DNA from: CAMYOC01 sp963704875
Lineage (GTDB): Bacteria; Pseudomonadota; Gammaproteobacteria; Steroidobacterales; XN24
Reading direction: 5' to 3'
Assembly: GCA_963704875.1 (NCBI GenBank)
Contig: CAVPIA010000008.1
Coordinates: 1,736,001-1,800,000, forward strand
Length of the DNA stretch: 64,000 nucleotides
Below, one piece after another: positions 9,658 to 18,050 of this stretch (the first letter of the stretch is position 1; each line of letters opens with the position of its first letter). The notes beneath the pieces were generated by a model, which was not told the origin of the DNA, did no database searches, and was given only the letters and a program-made list of their open reading frames with translations. A program made the position numbers and the translations under genes.

Positions 9658-9930
9658 TCAGTCGTCGCCGATCACGATCTCGGTGACTACGACTTCTTCC
9701 TCGCCGAATTCTTCGTTCGCGTCCTCGTCGATCTCGTCGGCAACATCATCCGCCACATCCTGCGGGATCTCCGCGCCGGAGCCAAAATAGGTACCGTCGG
9801 GGGCCAGATGACAAGTGCTGCCCTGGACCATGCTGTCATCAGGGCAGCGTGTCATGTTGCCGCCGCCGGTGCAGGCGGCGGCAAACATGACCAGCAGCAG
9901 GGTCAGAATTCTGACTGGATGTATCACCAA
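9658..9930 (-). CDS. Small acidic lipoprotein
   Basis: About 90 residues. An N-terminal hydrophobic stretch ends in the lipobox FAAAC, with Cys at residue 20 as the lipidation site. The mature part begins with a Gly-rich linker, has a CPDDSMVQGSTC segment that could form a disulfide, and ends in a very acidic Asp/Glu tail. The first codon is TTG (9930) or GTG (9927); there is no ATG and no clear Shine-Dalgarno, so the start is uncertain. It follows the cold-shock gene by 12 bp on the same strand, so it may be cotranscribed or coupled. No family recognised. Confidence 0.6.
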   Translation of the reverse strand: MVIHPVRILTLLLVMFAAACTGGGNMTRCPDDSMVQGSTCHLAPDGTYFGSGAEIPQDVADDVADEIDEDANEEFGEEEVVVTEIVIGDD

Positions 9931-9942
9931 CTCAGGCCTGAC

Positions 9943-10155
9943 TCAGGCCGGCGTGACATTCTCGGCCTGGAGCCCCTTGGGACCCTGCTTTACCTCCATG
10001 GTGACTTTCTGTCCGTCGACCAGCGTGCGCCGACCTTCAGAGTTAATCGCGGAATGGTGGACGAAGACGTCGGGGCCGTCTTCCTGCTCGATAAAACCAA
10101 ATCCTTTCTGGTCGTTGAACCACTTGACGGTTCCGGATACTGCTGCGCCTGACAT
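9943..10155 (-). CDS. Cold-shock (CspA-family) protein
   Basis: 70 residues from the ATG at 10155. The frame opens 5 codons earlier at a GTG, but GAGG of the ribosome site (GAGGTAAGC) lies between the two, which makes the ATG the true start. The OB-fold nucleic-acid-binding motifs RNP1 (KGFGFIEQ) and RNP2 (DVFVHHSAI) are intact, as is the opening GTVKWFND. These small proteins bind single-stranded RNA/DNA and act as RNA chaperones. A 354-bp gene-free stretch precedes it, room for the long structured 5' leader typical of cold-shock genes. Confidence 0.95.
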   Translation of the reverse strand: MSGAAVSGTVKWFNDQKGFGFIEQEDGPDVFVHHSAINSEGRRTLVDGQKVTMEVKQGPKGLQAENVTPA

Positions 10156-10509
10156 GCTTACCTCACTCACTAGATACTTGATTAACCGGCGGGCTGCTCC
10201 CGCAGAAAGCCAGTCTTACCACAAAGCTGCGAACAAATCTCGGGAAAACGATCTCGTGCTGCCGCCGACGAAACCGCAGCCGGTCAGCCGACAAAGACCG
10301 CGAGTCCGGAGATTCGCCGTGACAGGCCCCTGTTCCTCAGCTTTCATAAGGATTTTCAAGCAATTCATCAGGACTCGCGGACGCAGGGGACGCATGATAT
10401 GGCCGCGGTTGCATAAATCGTTTGGTATTTGAGCTCGGGCTCATATACTCAAACCTGATGGCTCACCCATCGCCTGAGTCCGCTGGACCTTGCGGGCAGG
10501 AGAACAAGC
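10156..10509. other. Divergent spacer: cold-shock leader and lipoprotein-operon promoter region
   Basis: 354 bp between the divergent cold-shock gene (minus) and the three-lipoprotein operon (plus). It must contain both promoters and probably the cold-shock mRNA leader. AGGAG at about 10498-10502 is the ribosome site for the gene at 10510. I cannot assign -35/-10 elements with confidence and see no gene. Confidence 0.5.
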
Positions 10510-10941
10510 ATGAGAACGATCATTTTTGCCGGACTGATTGCCGCCGGAGCACTGCTTGCCAGCGGATGCGCCAGCCAGCACCTGAAGGATGTACGCGCAG
10601 ACGATACGGACAAGCTCACTGTCGGCACCGTACAGCGTGAGATCCGCATCGGCATGTCGGGCGCTGAAGTGGCCCAGATCCTGGGTTCGCCGAATATCGT
10701 CACTACTGATGAGGAGCGCCGGGAGACCTGGATCTACGACAAGATTTCCAGCGAAGTCGCCTATTCGCGCAGCAGCGTCGGCATCGTCGGTCTGATCTTC
10801 AGCAGCTCTGGCGGGGGACTGGGTGGCGGTAGCGCGGCTTCCGGGGCCAGCTCCAGCTCGCAGAGGACGCTGACCGTGGTGATCAAGTTTGACGACAACG
10901 GCATGGTTCGCGACTTCTCATATCACACCTCCAGTTTCTGA
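10510..10941 (+). CDS. BamE/SmpA-like outer-membrane lipoprotein
   Basis: 143 residues. Signal sequence ends in the lipobox LLASGC (Cys20). The central part, GTVQREIRIGMSGAEVAQIL followed by GSPNIV and a DERRETWIYD segment, is the SmpA/OmlA (BamE) fold pattern in which a helix pair precedes a beta-sheet. A Gly/Ser-rich loop (about 95-118) interrupts the C-terminal strands, unlike classic BamE. AGGAG lies 7 bp before the ATG. First of three lipoprotein genes read together; 17 bp to the next. It probably sits at the outer membrane; it need not be part of the BAM complex. Confidence 0.82.
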   Translation: MRTIIFAGLIAAGALLASGCASQHLKDVRADDTDKLTVGTVQREIRIGMSGAEVAQILGSPNIVTTDEERRETWIYDKISSEVAYSRSSVGIVGLIFSSSGGGLGGGSAASGASSSSQRTLTVVIKFDDNGMVRDFSYHTSSF

Positions 10942-10958
10942 GCGGCGTCAAAGGAGGC

Positions 10959-11534
10959 ATGGTGAACAGTCAAGCCTGGCCGGTGTTGCCACGTGGCCTG
11001 GCGCTGCTGACCGCGGTCCTGCTGCTCGGCGCCTGTGCCGGCAACCGGATACCGGCCGATGCGCTGCGCCTGCATGAATCATCGCTGGAGCTGCGCTCGA
11101 AACAGAGCCGGATATTCGAGGCGGAATCCGAGGAGGCTATCCTCGCTGCCTCGGTGGGCCTGTTGCAGGATATGGAATTCAATCTCGAACTGATCGAGAA
11201 ACCCCTGGGTGTGCTGACTGCATCGAAGGACGTGGACGCGGATTCCACTTCGGAAAAAATCAGCCTGATCACGCTGGATGTGCTCTGCGCCTTTTCATTT
11301 TCCAACTGTGACAATTACTCCACTGCGTCCGATAAGCAGATCGTCTCTCTGACGCTGGTGGTCACGCCCAGTCTGGCGCGACCCGGGGATTTCGTCGCCC
11401 GGGTCACGATTCAATATGTGGAGTTCGACAAGATGAACCGGGTGAAAAAACGTTCGACCATCGAAGACGCGGCGGTCTATCAGGAGATCTTCACCAAGTT
11501 GTCGCAATCCCTGTTCCTTGGAGGCACCGAATGA
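10959..11534 (+). CDS. Lipoprotein, paralogue of the next gene
   Basis: 191 residues, with signal sequence and lipobox LLLGAC (Cys25 or so). The strong AAGGAGG ends only one base before the ATG, so a GTG one codon later (10962) may be the true start. The mature part contains the block LLQDMEFNLELIEKPLGVLT and, near the end, AVYQEIFTKLSQSLFL. Both recur in the next protein (LQDLGFVIDTADLGLGTVT; LTYQDFFIALDKAMFL), so the two are diverged tandem duplicates. It has an insertion with two Cys (CAFSFSNC) that its partner lacks. Overlaps the next gene by 4 bp (ATGA). Function unknown; likely periplasmic face of the outer membrane. Confidence 0.8.
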   Translation: MVNSQAWPVLPRGLALLTAVLLLGACAGNRIPADALRLHESSLELRSKQSRIFEAESEEAILAASVGLLQDMEFNLELIEKPLGVLTASKDVDADSTSEKISLITLDVLCAFSFSNCDNYSTASDKQIVSLTLVVTPSLARPGDFVARVTIQYVEFDKMNRVKKRSTIEDAAVYQEIFTKLSQSLFLGGTE

Positions 11535-11950
11535 ATCGCAACACAAGGACGATCCCGGTCCTGATCCTGCTGGGTCTGGTCGCCGCCTGCGCCAGCGCTC
11601 CGCCAGACGTGACCGGCAGCGGCAGCCAATTGCAGACCCGGCAGATCCAGACCCGGGAGTACGACACGCTGGACCGGAGCATGACTCTGCGCTCGGTGAT
11701 TTCGACGCTGCAGGACCTGGGCTTTGTCATTGATACTGCTGACCTGGGTCTCGGCACGGTCACCGCCACCCGGGAAGACAAATACACCATGCGTATGACC
11801 GTCACCGTGCGTGAAAAAGACGCACAGCGGATACTGGTGCGCGCCAATGCCCGCATCGGCGAGGACACGGTCACGGATCCGCTAACCTATCAGGACTTCT
11901 TTATCGCGCTGGACAAGGCGATGTTCCTGACCCGCGAACAGATCGACTGA
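11531..11950 (+). CDS. Lipoprotein, short paralogue of the preceding gene
   Basis: 139 residues with signal sequence and lipobox LVAAC (Cys20). The mature domain aligns by eye with the preceding lipoprotein over the LQD-x-x-F and LG-x-x-TA motifs and the C-terminal YQ-x-F-helix, but it lacks the two-Cys insertion. The start lies within the stop of the preceding gene (ATGA). Third and last gene of the lipoprotein operon. No characterised family recognised. Confidence 0.8.
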   Translation: MNRNTRTIPVLILLGLVAACASAPPDVTGSGSQLQTRQIQTREYDTLDRSMTLRSVISTLQDLGFVIDTADLGLGTVTATREDKYTMRMTVTVREKDAQRILVRANARIGEDTVTDPLTYQDFFIALDKAMFLTREQID

Positions 11951-12033
11951 ACGGCCTGCTTCAGGTCGCGCAGCAACATCCCCGACGCTGTCCTCCCTGA
12001 TAGCGGCAATTGTCGTAGAGTAATCACCACCGG

Positions 12034-12056
12034 CGGCATGCTGGCACGGCATGCCG
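12034..12056 (+). promoter_or_regulatory. Hairpin in the mgtE leader
   Basis: CGGCATGC (12034-12041) pairs perfectly with GCATGCCG (12049-12056) around a 7-base loop. It lies 19 bp before the mgtE ribosome site AGGGAG (12075-12080). There is no U-run, so it is not a simple terminator. A role in controlling mgtE expression is possible but unproven; it does not obviously match an M-box or ykoK-type riboswitch. Confidence 0.35.
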
Positions 12057-12089
12057 GGCCGGGCGGTGCTATTCAGGGAGACGTTGACG

Positions 12090-13448
12090 ATGGACGAGAC
12101 GATCGAGCCTCAGGAAGAACTCCGCGCGCTGCTGGACCGGCGCGCGCCGGGCGACGCCGTCGAGGCGGTGCTGGATGTGCTGGACCCCGAAGAACTCGTG
12201 CGCGCGGTGTTCCGGCTAAAGGAAGATCAGCAGCGACGGCTGTTGGAATCTATCGCACCGCACCGTGCGGCGGAGCTGATCGAGTATCTGCCCGACAATC
12301 TGGTCGCTGACCTGTTCGACGACATGGCGTCGCACGAGGCTGCCGCCATCGTCGAAGAGATGGCCAGCGACGAACGCGTCGATCTGCTGGCGGAGCTGGA
12401 TGAAGTTGATGCCGAGGCAATCATCGAGCATCTCGATGAGGAAGATGCCGATGAAGTCCGCCAGCTGATCAGCTATCCGGCGGACGTTGCGGGCGGTCTG
12501 ATGATGACCGAGTTCGCGGCATATCCGATGTCGACCACGGTGCGCGAGGTGGTCGAGAACATCACCGGACGTGAGGGCGATTACAGTTATGTCACCGTCC
12601 ATTACATCTACGTCGTGGTCAAAAAGCGCAAACTAAAGGGGGTGCTGCGCTTGCGTGACATGGTGTTCTCAGACCCGGACGCGACCATAGGCTCGATCGC
12701 CCAAGCTGCCGAAACCGTTGCGCCTGACACCAGCCTCTCCGCCCTGGGCAGATTCTTCGATGAACACGATATCGCCGCGGTGCCGGTCACGAATGAACGC
12801 GGCATGCTGCTCGGCATTGTGCGACGAAGGTCGGTACTGGAAGCACTGACGGAGAAATCCGAGGCTGACAGTCTGAAGTCTGCCGGTATCGTCGGCGGTG
12901 AGGAATTGCGCAGCATGCCTACCTTGCTGCGTTCGCGACGGCGCCTGGCCTGGCTCACTGTGAACATCGGTTTGAACATTGTCGCAGCTAGCGTGATCGC
13001 GATGTATGAGAGCACACTCGCCGCGGTGATCGCGCTGGCGGTGTTCTTGCCCATCGTCTCTGATATGAGCGGCTGTTCCGGCAACCAGGCGGTGGCCGTG
13101 AGCATGCGCGAGCTGACTCTGGGTGCGGTGTTGCCGCGGGACTGGATGCGGGTCTGGCGCAAGGAAGTGTCGGTGGGTCTGATCAATGGCCTGGTGCTCG
13201 GGTGCCTGCTGGCGCTGGCGGCATGGGCGTGGAAGGGTATCCCCGTATTGGGTCTGGTGGTGGGCGCCGCCCTGGCATTGAATACGATGATTGCGGTATC
13301 TATCGGCGGAACCGTGCCCCTGGTCCTCAAGGGTATGGGCGTTGATCCGGCCGTTGCATCTGGTCCGGTGCTGACCACGGTCACCGATATGTGCGGGTTC
13401 TTTCTCGTTTTGAGCCTGGCCAGTCTCGCCTTGCCGTGGATTACATGA
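12090..13448 (+). CDS. mgtE: Magnesium transporter MgtE
   Basis: 452 residues from the ATG at 12090; AGGGAG lies 9 bp upstream, whereas the earlier in-frame ATG at 12051 lies inside a leader hairpin. Order of domains: MgtE_N superhelical domain (about 10-125), paired CBS domains (about 130-255) and a five-helix membrane domain (about 275-452) with the pore-lining acidic/Asn signature SDMSGCSGNQAV. MgtE is a Mg2+-gated Mg2+ channel in the inner membrane whose N and CBS domains close the pore when cytoplasmic Mg2+ is high. A second mgtE homologue lies at 36108-37415. Monocistronic or read with the following decarboxylase (89 bp gap). Confidence 0.95.
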   Translation: MDETIEPQEELRALLDRRAPGDAVEAVLDVLDPEELVRAVFRLKEDQQRRLLESIAPHRAAELIEYLPDNLVADLFDDMASHEAAAIVEEMASDERVDLLAELDEVDAEAIIEHLDEEDADEVRQLISYPADVAGGLMMTEFAAYPMSTTVREVVENITGREGDYSYVTVHYIYVVVKKRKLKGVLRLRDMVFSDPDATIGSIAQAAETVAPDTSLSALGRFFDEHDIAAVPVTNERGMLLGIVRRRSVLEALTEKSEADSLKSAGIVGGEELRSMPTLLRSRRRLAWLTVNIGLNIVAASVIAMYESTLAAVIALAVFLPIVSDMSGCSGNQAVAVSMRELTLGAVLPRDWMRVWRKEVSVGLINGLVLGCLLALAAWAWKGIPVLGLVVGAALALNTMIAVSIGGTVPLVLKGMGVDPAVASGPVLTTVTDMCGFFLVLSLASLALPWIT

Positions 13449-13537
13449 CAACCGGGCAGCTCGCGAACATTGCCCGCCGGAGCCGGCGGATCACCGCTGC
13501 GCAGGTGCTGTCGCGAGATTACTAAAGAGGGGACGAC

Positions 13538-15028
13538 ATGAGTCAGGATAGACGTGTGGCGCCGCTGGACATGGATGGCGAGACGTTCCGCCAACTGGGA
13601 CATCGGCTGGTAGACCAGGTGGCGGAGTTTCTGGATTCAATGCCTGAGCGACCTGTCACCCGCGGGGAAACCGTGCAACAGATCCGGGCCCTGCTGGGTG
13701 CCGGTTCGCTGCCGGAAGACGGCATGCCGGCCGGCGAGCTGCTGGATCAGACTGCTGAGCTGTTGTTCGAGCATTCCCTGCACAACGGCCACCCCCGGTT
13801 CATGGGTTACATCACCTCGTCTGCAGCCCCATTGGGCATGCTTGCAGACTTGCTGGCGGCTGCGGTCAATCCGAACGTCGGCGGCTGGCAGCTTTCACCG
13901 GTGGCGGCTGAGATAGAGGGCCAGTGTGTGAGCTGGATCGCCGAATTGCTGGGTTACAACCCGGATTGCGGCGGGCTTATGGTCAGCGGTGGCAACGTCG
14001 CCAACATGGTCGGGTTCTTTGCTGCTCGCCGCGCCATGCTCGGTGCCGCAATTCGCGAGGATGGTGTCGCCGATGGTGCGGGCGCTTGTGTTTATGCATC
14101 AAGAGAGACGCACACCTGGCTGCAAAAAGCGGCCGATTTGTCTGGTCTCGGCACCGGTGCCATTCGTTGGGTCGATACGTTGCCGGATTCACGGGTGGAT
14201 GTTGCGGCACTGGCTCGACAGCTGGATCAGGATCGCGATGCAGGTCTGAAACCGTTTATGGCGGTGGCGACGGCCGGTACCGTGAGCACCGGCGCGATCG
14301 ACGACATGACGGCGATCGGCGATCTGTGCCGGGAACACAAGCTATGGTTCCATGTCGACGGTGCGTACGGCGCGCCGGCGGCCGCTCTGCCGGAACTTGC
14401 GACCGAGTTTGCCGGCCTGAGCAAGGCCGATTCGATTGCGATGGATCCGCACAAATGGTTGTACAGTCCGTTGGAGGCGGCTTGCACGCTGGTTCGTGAT
14501 CGCCAGCGTTTGGTCGACGCCTTCAGTTTCCAGCCGGTGTACTACCATTTCGATCGCGGTGATCGGGAAGGCATCAATTACTACGAGTACGGGATCCAGA
14601 ACTCCCGCGGCTTTCGTGCGCTCAAGGTATGGATGGCACTGCGTCAAACAGGTCGCACTGCCTACCAGCAGATGATCCGCGATGACATCGCGCTGGCGCG
14701 ACAGCTGTATCAGGCCGTCGATGCGCATCCCCGGCTCGAGGCCGTCACTCACGGTCTGAGCATCGCCACCTTCCGGTTCGTGCCCGAGGCCATGGATCCT
14801 GCTGCGCCAGATGCGGCCGAGTATCTGAACGATCTCAACCGGCGTCTTCTGACAGAGCTTCAGGTCGGGGGTGAGGTGTTCCTGTCCAACGCAGTCGTCG
14901 AAGGCAACTATCTGCTGCGCGCCTGCATCGTCAACTTTCGCACCAGCCGCCAGGATATCGACGCCTTGCCGGAGATTATCGTGCGGGTGGGGACGAAACT
15001 GCACAGGAGACTGATTAGTGGCGGATGA
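13538..15028 (+). CDS. PLP-dependent amino-acid decarboxylase (group II)
   Basis: 496 residues, the length of aromatic-L-amino-acid/glutamate decarboxylase family members. The PLP-binding lysine is in MDPHKWLYSP (Lys306); upstream are the HVDGAYGAPA motif, whose Asp contacts the pyridine nitrogen, and the N-terminal HP-x-FMGYI segment that lines the substrate pocket. Members decarboxylate aromatic amino acids, aspartate or related substrates, or act as aldehyde synthases; the substrate cannot be read from sequence. AGAGG precedes the ATG by about 9 bp. Its stop overlaps (ATGA) a possible ATG of the next reading frame, so translation may be coupled to the downstream phosphatase-like gene. Confidence 0.92.
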   Translation: MSQDRRVAPLDMDGETFRQLGHRLVDQVAEFLDSMPERPVTRGETVQQIRALLGAGSLPEDGMPAGELLDQTAELLFEHSLHNGHPRFMGYITSSAAPLGMLADLLAAAVNPNVGGWQLSPVAAEIEGQCVSWIAELLGYNPDCGGLMVSGGNVANMVGFFAARRAMLGAAIREDGVADGAGACVYASRETHTWLQKAADLSGLGTGAIRWVDTLPDSRVDVAALARQLDQDRDAGLKPFMAVATAGTVSTGAIDDMTAIGDLCREHKLWFHVDGAYGAPAAALPELATEFAGLSKADSIAMDPHKWLYSPLEAACTLVRDRQRLVDAFSFQPVYYHFDRGDREGINYYEYGIQNSRGFRALKVWMALRQTGRTAYQQMIRDDIALARQLYQAVDAHPRLEAVTHGLSIATFRFVPEAMDPAAPDAAEYLNDLNRRLLTELQVGGEVFLSNAVVEGNYLLRACIVNFRTSRQDIDALPEIIVRVGTKLHRRLISGG

Positions 15029-15108
15029 AGTGGCGGATGAGCAGGACAAAAAACGGGTGTCCGGCAGCCGGCAAGGCTGATCGGAGCTCCAGTTCAGGGC
15101 AGGCGAGC

Positions 15109-15570
15109 ATGTCAGTTGAACGCAGCTACAATTTCCGACGCGTGAGCGCGATGCTCACGACCTCCGGCATTGTCGGCGTCGAGCGATTCCGCGGATTATC
15201 GGCGGAGGGCTACCACGCGGTGATCAATCTGTTGCCCGATGCCAGCGAATACGCGGTGCCGGACGAGGCTGAGATTATCAAAGCCCAGGGCCTCGATTAC
15301 ATCTACATCCCGGTGGATTTCAGCTGCCCCGTTCAGCCCGACTATGAAGAATTCGTCGCTGCCGTCGAACGCCTTGAGGGGAAAAAGCTGCATATCCATT
15401 GTGCGGCCAACTATCGCGTCAGCGTGTTCTACGCACTCTATGCGCAACGCAGCGGACGCTGGAGCGCGGCGCAGGCGGGAGGTTTCGTCTCCGGCCTGTG
15501 GCAGCCCAATGATGTCCCGGCCTGGCGGGACTTTGTCACCCGTATCCTGGCGCACCCCCCTGGCGCGTGA
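15109..15570 (+). CDS. Protein-tyrosine-phosphatase-like protein
   Basis: 153 residues from the ATG at 15109 (AGGCGAG just upstream). The frame is open back to an ATG at 15025 that overlaps the previous stop, but that extension is low-complexity and unlike the family. The fold is that of small dual-specificity-like phosphatases (DUF442/beta-lactamase-hydrolase-like group). The P-loop reads HIHCAANYRVS, that is Cys-x4-Arg rather than the canonical Cys-x5-Arg. A DFSCPVQP loop before it could supply the general acid. Activity is therefore uncertain. Convergent with the M3 peptidase gene, 16 bp away. Confidence 0.8.
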   Translation: MSVERSYNFRRVSAMLTTSGIVGVERFRGLSAEGYHAVINLLPDASEYAVPDEAEIIKAQGLDYIYIPVDFSCPVQPDYEEFVAAVERLEGKKLHIHCAANYRVSVFYALYAQRSGRWSAAQAGGFVSGLWQPNDVPAWRDFVTRILAHPPGA

Positions 15571-15586
15571 CAGCAGGAAGGTTCGC

Positions 15587-17773
15587 CTATTGCAGGCCGC
15601 GATCGCGTAGCAGCGCAGAGACGTCTGCGTCACGACCACGGAACAAGCGATAGGCCTCGGCCGGGTCGATGGAATTGCGTGGCGCGAACAGCGTATCCAC
15701 CATCGCGTCCACCATGGCCTCATTGTAGAAGCCATCCGGCGACGCGATGAATGCCTCCGCCGCGTCCGCGGTTAACACATCGGCCCACATGTACCCGTAG
15801 TACCCGGCAGAATAGCCTTCGCTGGAGAAGACGTGGTGGAACTGCGGGCTGCGGTGGCGCATCACGATCGCGTCCGGCATCCCCAGTTCGGCCAGCACCT
15901 CGCGTTCAAATGTGTCGGCGTCGATGTCCGCCGGGTCGGCGGTATGAAAGCGCAAATCAACAATCGCTGAGCCCAGATATTCAACCGTCCTGAACCCCTG
16001 ATTGAAGGTGGCGGCGTTGCGTATCTTCGCTACCAGTTCAGGCGGAATAGGCTCGCCGGTTTCCACGTTCACCAGATAGTTATCCATCACCGGATCGGTC
16101 AATAGCCAGCGTTCAAGCAATTGCGACTGGAACTCCGTGTAATCGCGTACCCCGGTGTTGAGTGAGGGGTAGTCCACCTTCGACGTCAGCGCGTGCAGCG
16201 CATGGCCGAACTCATGAAACAGGGTCTCGGCATCGTCCAGCGAGATCAGCACCGGCTCGCCCGGTGCGCCGGCGACGAAGTTCGAGTTATTCGCGACCAG
16301 CACCACCTGTTTGCCATCGACGGTGTCGTGGCCGCGGTAGGAAGTCGCCCAGGCGCCTGAGCGCTTTCCCTGGCGCGCAAAAGGATCCAGATACCACAGA
16401 CCGACCAGGGCGCCGGTCGGATTCTTGCGTACCTCCCAGACCCGCATATGATCGTCAAACACCGGTACCGAGCCTTCGGGGACCGGGATGAAGTCGAAGT
16501 CGAACAACTCGCCTGCGACAAAGAACATGGCTTCGCGCAGCTTGTCCAGCTGCAGATATTGCTTGACCTCATTCGAGTCAAGATCAAAGCGTGCCCGTCT
16601 CACCTGCTCCGCGTAGTAGCGATAATCCCAGGGCTCAATAGTGATCTCTGCACCCTCGGCATCCGCCAGTGCCTGCATATCGGCGATCTCTTCCTCTGCC
16701 CGGGCCAGCGCTGCCGGCCACACTTCCATCAACAGCGAGAGCGCTGCTTCCGGGGTGCCGGCCATCCGGTCTTGCAGCCGCCAGCTGGCGTAGCTGTTGT
16801 AGCCGAGCAGTTCCGAGCGTTCATCGCGCAAGCGAAGGATCTCAGCGATCAGCGCGTTGTTGTCATACTGGTCGCCGTTATCGCCACGGCTGTAATAGTT
16901 GCGCCAGACCTGCTCGCGCAAAGCCCGCTCGGTAGAGAACGTCAGAAACGGATCCATCGACGAGCGCGTGTTGGTGATCGCGTAGTCCCCCGGGCGGCCA
17001 CGCTTGCGCGCTGCGGCGGCGGCCACGTCGACAAAGGATGCCGGCAGGCCACCCAGCTGCTCAGCGCTGATAAAGACCACGTAGTTCTCTTCATCCGCCA
17101 GCAGGTTTGCGGCAAAGCGGGTTTGCAATTCAGCCAGCCTGGCATCGATTTCAGCATATCGCTCACGTGCCGCATCGCTTAGCGTGGCGCCATTGCGCAC
17201 ATATTTCTGATAGGTCAGTTCGACCAGGCGCCGGTCCTCCGGGCGCAGCGTGAGCATCTCCTCGCTCTCGTAAACGGCCTTGATACGTTTGAATAACGCC
17301 TGGTTCTGATACACGGAGGCTTCAAACGCAGCGACCCTCGGGGCGACCTCAGCCCGGATAGCTCTGGATTTGGGCGAGGACTCGTTTGAGTTCCAGATAC
17401 TCTGATAAACCTCGACCCGGTCCAGATCTCGCCCGGCACGCTCCAGAGCGACGATAGTGTTGGCGAAATCCGACGGCTCGGGGTTGCTGGTGATGGCATC
17501 GATGTCGGCCAGTTTCATTGCCATCGCCGCATCAAGGGCTGGCTCGAGCTGGTCCAGGTCCATGCGATCAAACGCCGGCACGCCGCCGTAAGGTCCGGTC
17601 CATTGGGCCAGCAGCACGTTCTCCTGTGGTGCCGTGGGCGCGGGTTGAGCTGACTCCACCGGCTCCGGGTCCGGCGCGCATCCAGACAGGCCCAGGGTCG
17701 CTGCCGACACCAGCCCGGCAAATATCAGCCCAGCCAACAAATTTGTTTTGGATATCATTAACTTGCCATCCAT
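15587..17773 (-). CDS. M3-family zinc oligopeptidase, lipoprotein (Dcp-like)
   Basis: 728 residues. The N-terminus has a hydrophobic stretch ending in the lipobox LGLSGC, so the enzyme is probably lipid-anchored in the periplasm, unlike cytoplasmic OpdA. The zinc motif HEFGH is at residues 520-524, followed by ALHALTSKVDYPSL, and the downstream Glu and the C-terminal YSAGYYGYMWADV segment are typical of M3 peptidyl-dipeptidases. They trim dipeptides or cut short peptides. The ATG at 17773 has AAGGAG 11 bp upstream; a second ATG (17758) is also possible. Single gene, divergent from the GNAT gene across 277 bp that carry both promoters. Confidence 0.92.
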   Translation of the reverse strand: MDGKLMISKTNLLAGLIFAGLVSAATLGLSGCAPDPEPVESAQPAPTAPQENVLLAQWTGPYGGVPAFDRMDLDQLEPALDAAMAMKLADIDAITSNPEPSDFANTIVALERAGRDLDRVEVYQSIWNSNESSPKSRAIRAEVAPRVAAFEASVYQNQALFKRIKAVYESEEMLTLRPEDRRLVELTYQKYVRNGATLSDAARERYAEIDARLAELQTRFAANLLADEENYVVFISAEQLGGLPASFVDVAAAAARKRGRPGDYAITNTRSSMDPFLTFSTERALREQVWRNYYSRGDNGDQYDNNALIAEILRLRDERSELLGYNSYASWRLQDRMAGTPEAALSLLMEVWPAALARAEEEIADMQALADAEGAEITIEPWDYRYYAEQVRRARFDLDSNEVKQYLQLDKLREAMFFVAGELFDFDFIPVPEGSVPVFDDHMRVWEVRKNPTGALVGLWYLDPFARQGKRSGAWATSYRGHDTVDGKQVVLVANNSNFVAGAPGEPVLISLDDAETLFHEFGHALHALTSKVDYPSLNTGVRDYTEFQSQLLERWLLTDPVMDNYLVNVETGEPIPPELVAKIRNAATFNQGFRTVEYLGSAIVDLRFHTADPADIDADTFEREVLAELGMPDAIVMRHRSPQFHHVFSSEGYSAGYYGYMWADVLTADAAEAFIASPDGFYNEAMVDAMVDTLFAPRNSIDPAEAYRLFRGRDADVSALLRDRGLQ

Positions 17774-18050
17774 CGAGACGCGCGCTCCTTGTCACACAGC
17801 CGGATATTCTAACGTTTCGGGCATGACGCCGACGGCCGCCGAGACCCGCTGAAATACGCGCGGGCCGTCGGGCAGGCCCGGTTCAGTCAGCGGAGGGTGC
17901 ACAGCGCCGTTTTTTGGTGTCCGCTGACGAGCTCTCTAACTTACTGATAAATATAGAGCTATCTGCGCTTATTAAGTTTCGTTGGGAAATCCGACCGAAT
18001 CTGCCAAATCACCCCTGTTGCAATGCAGCAATCATTGCTAGGCTTTGACC

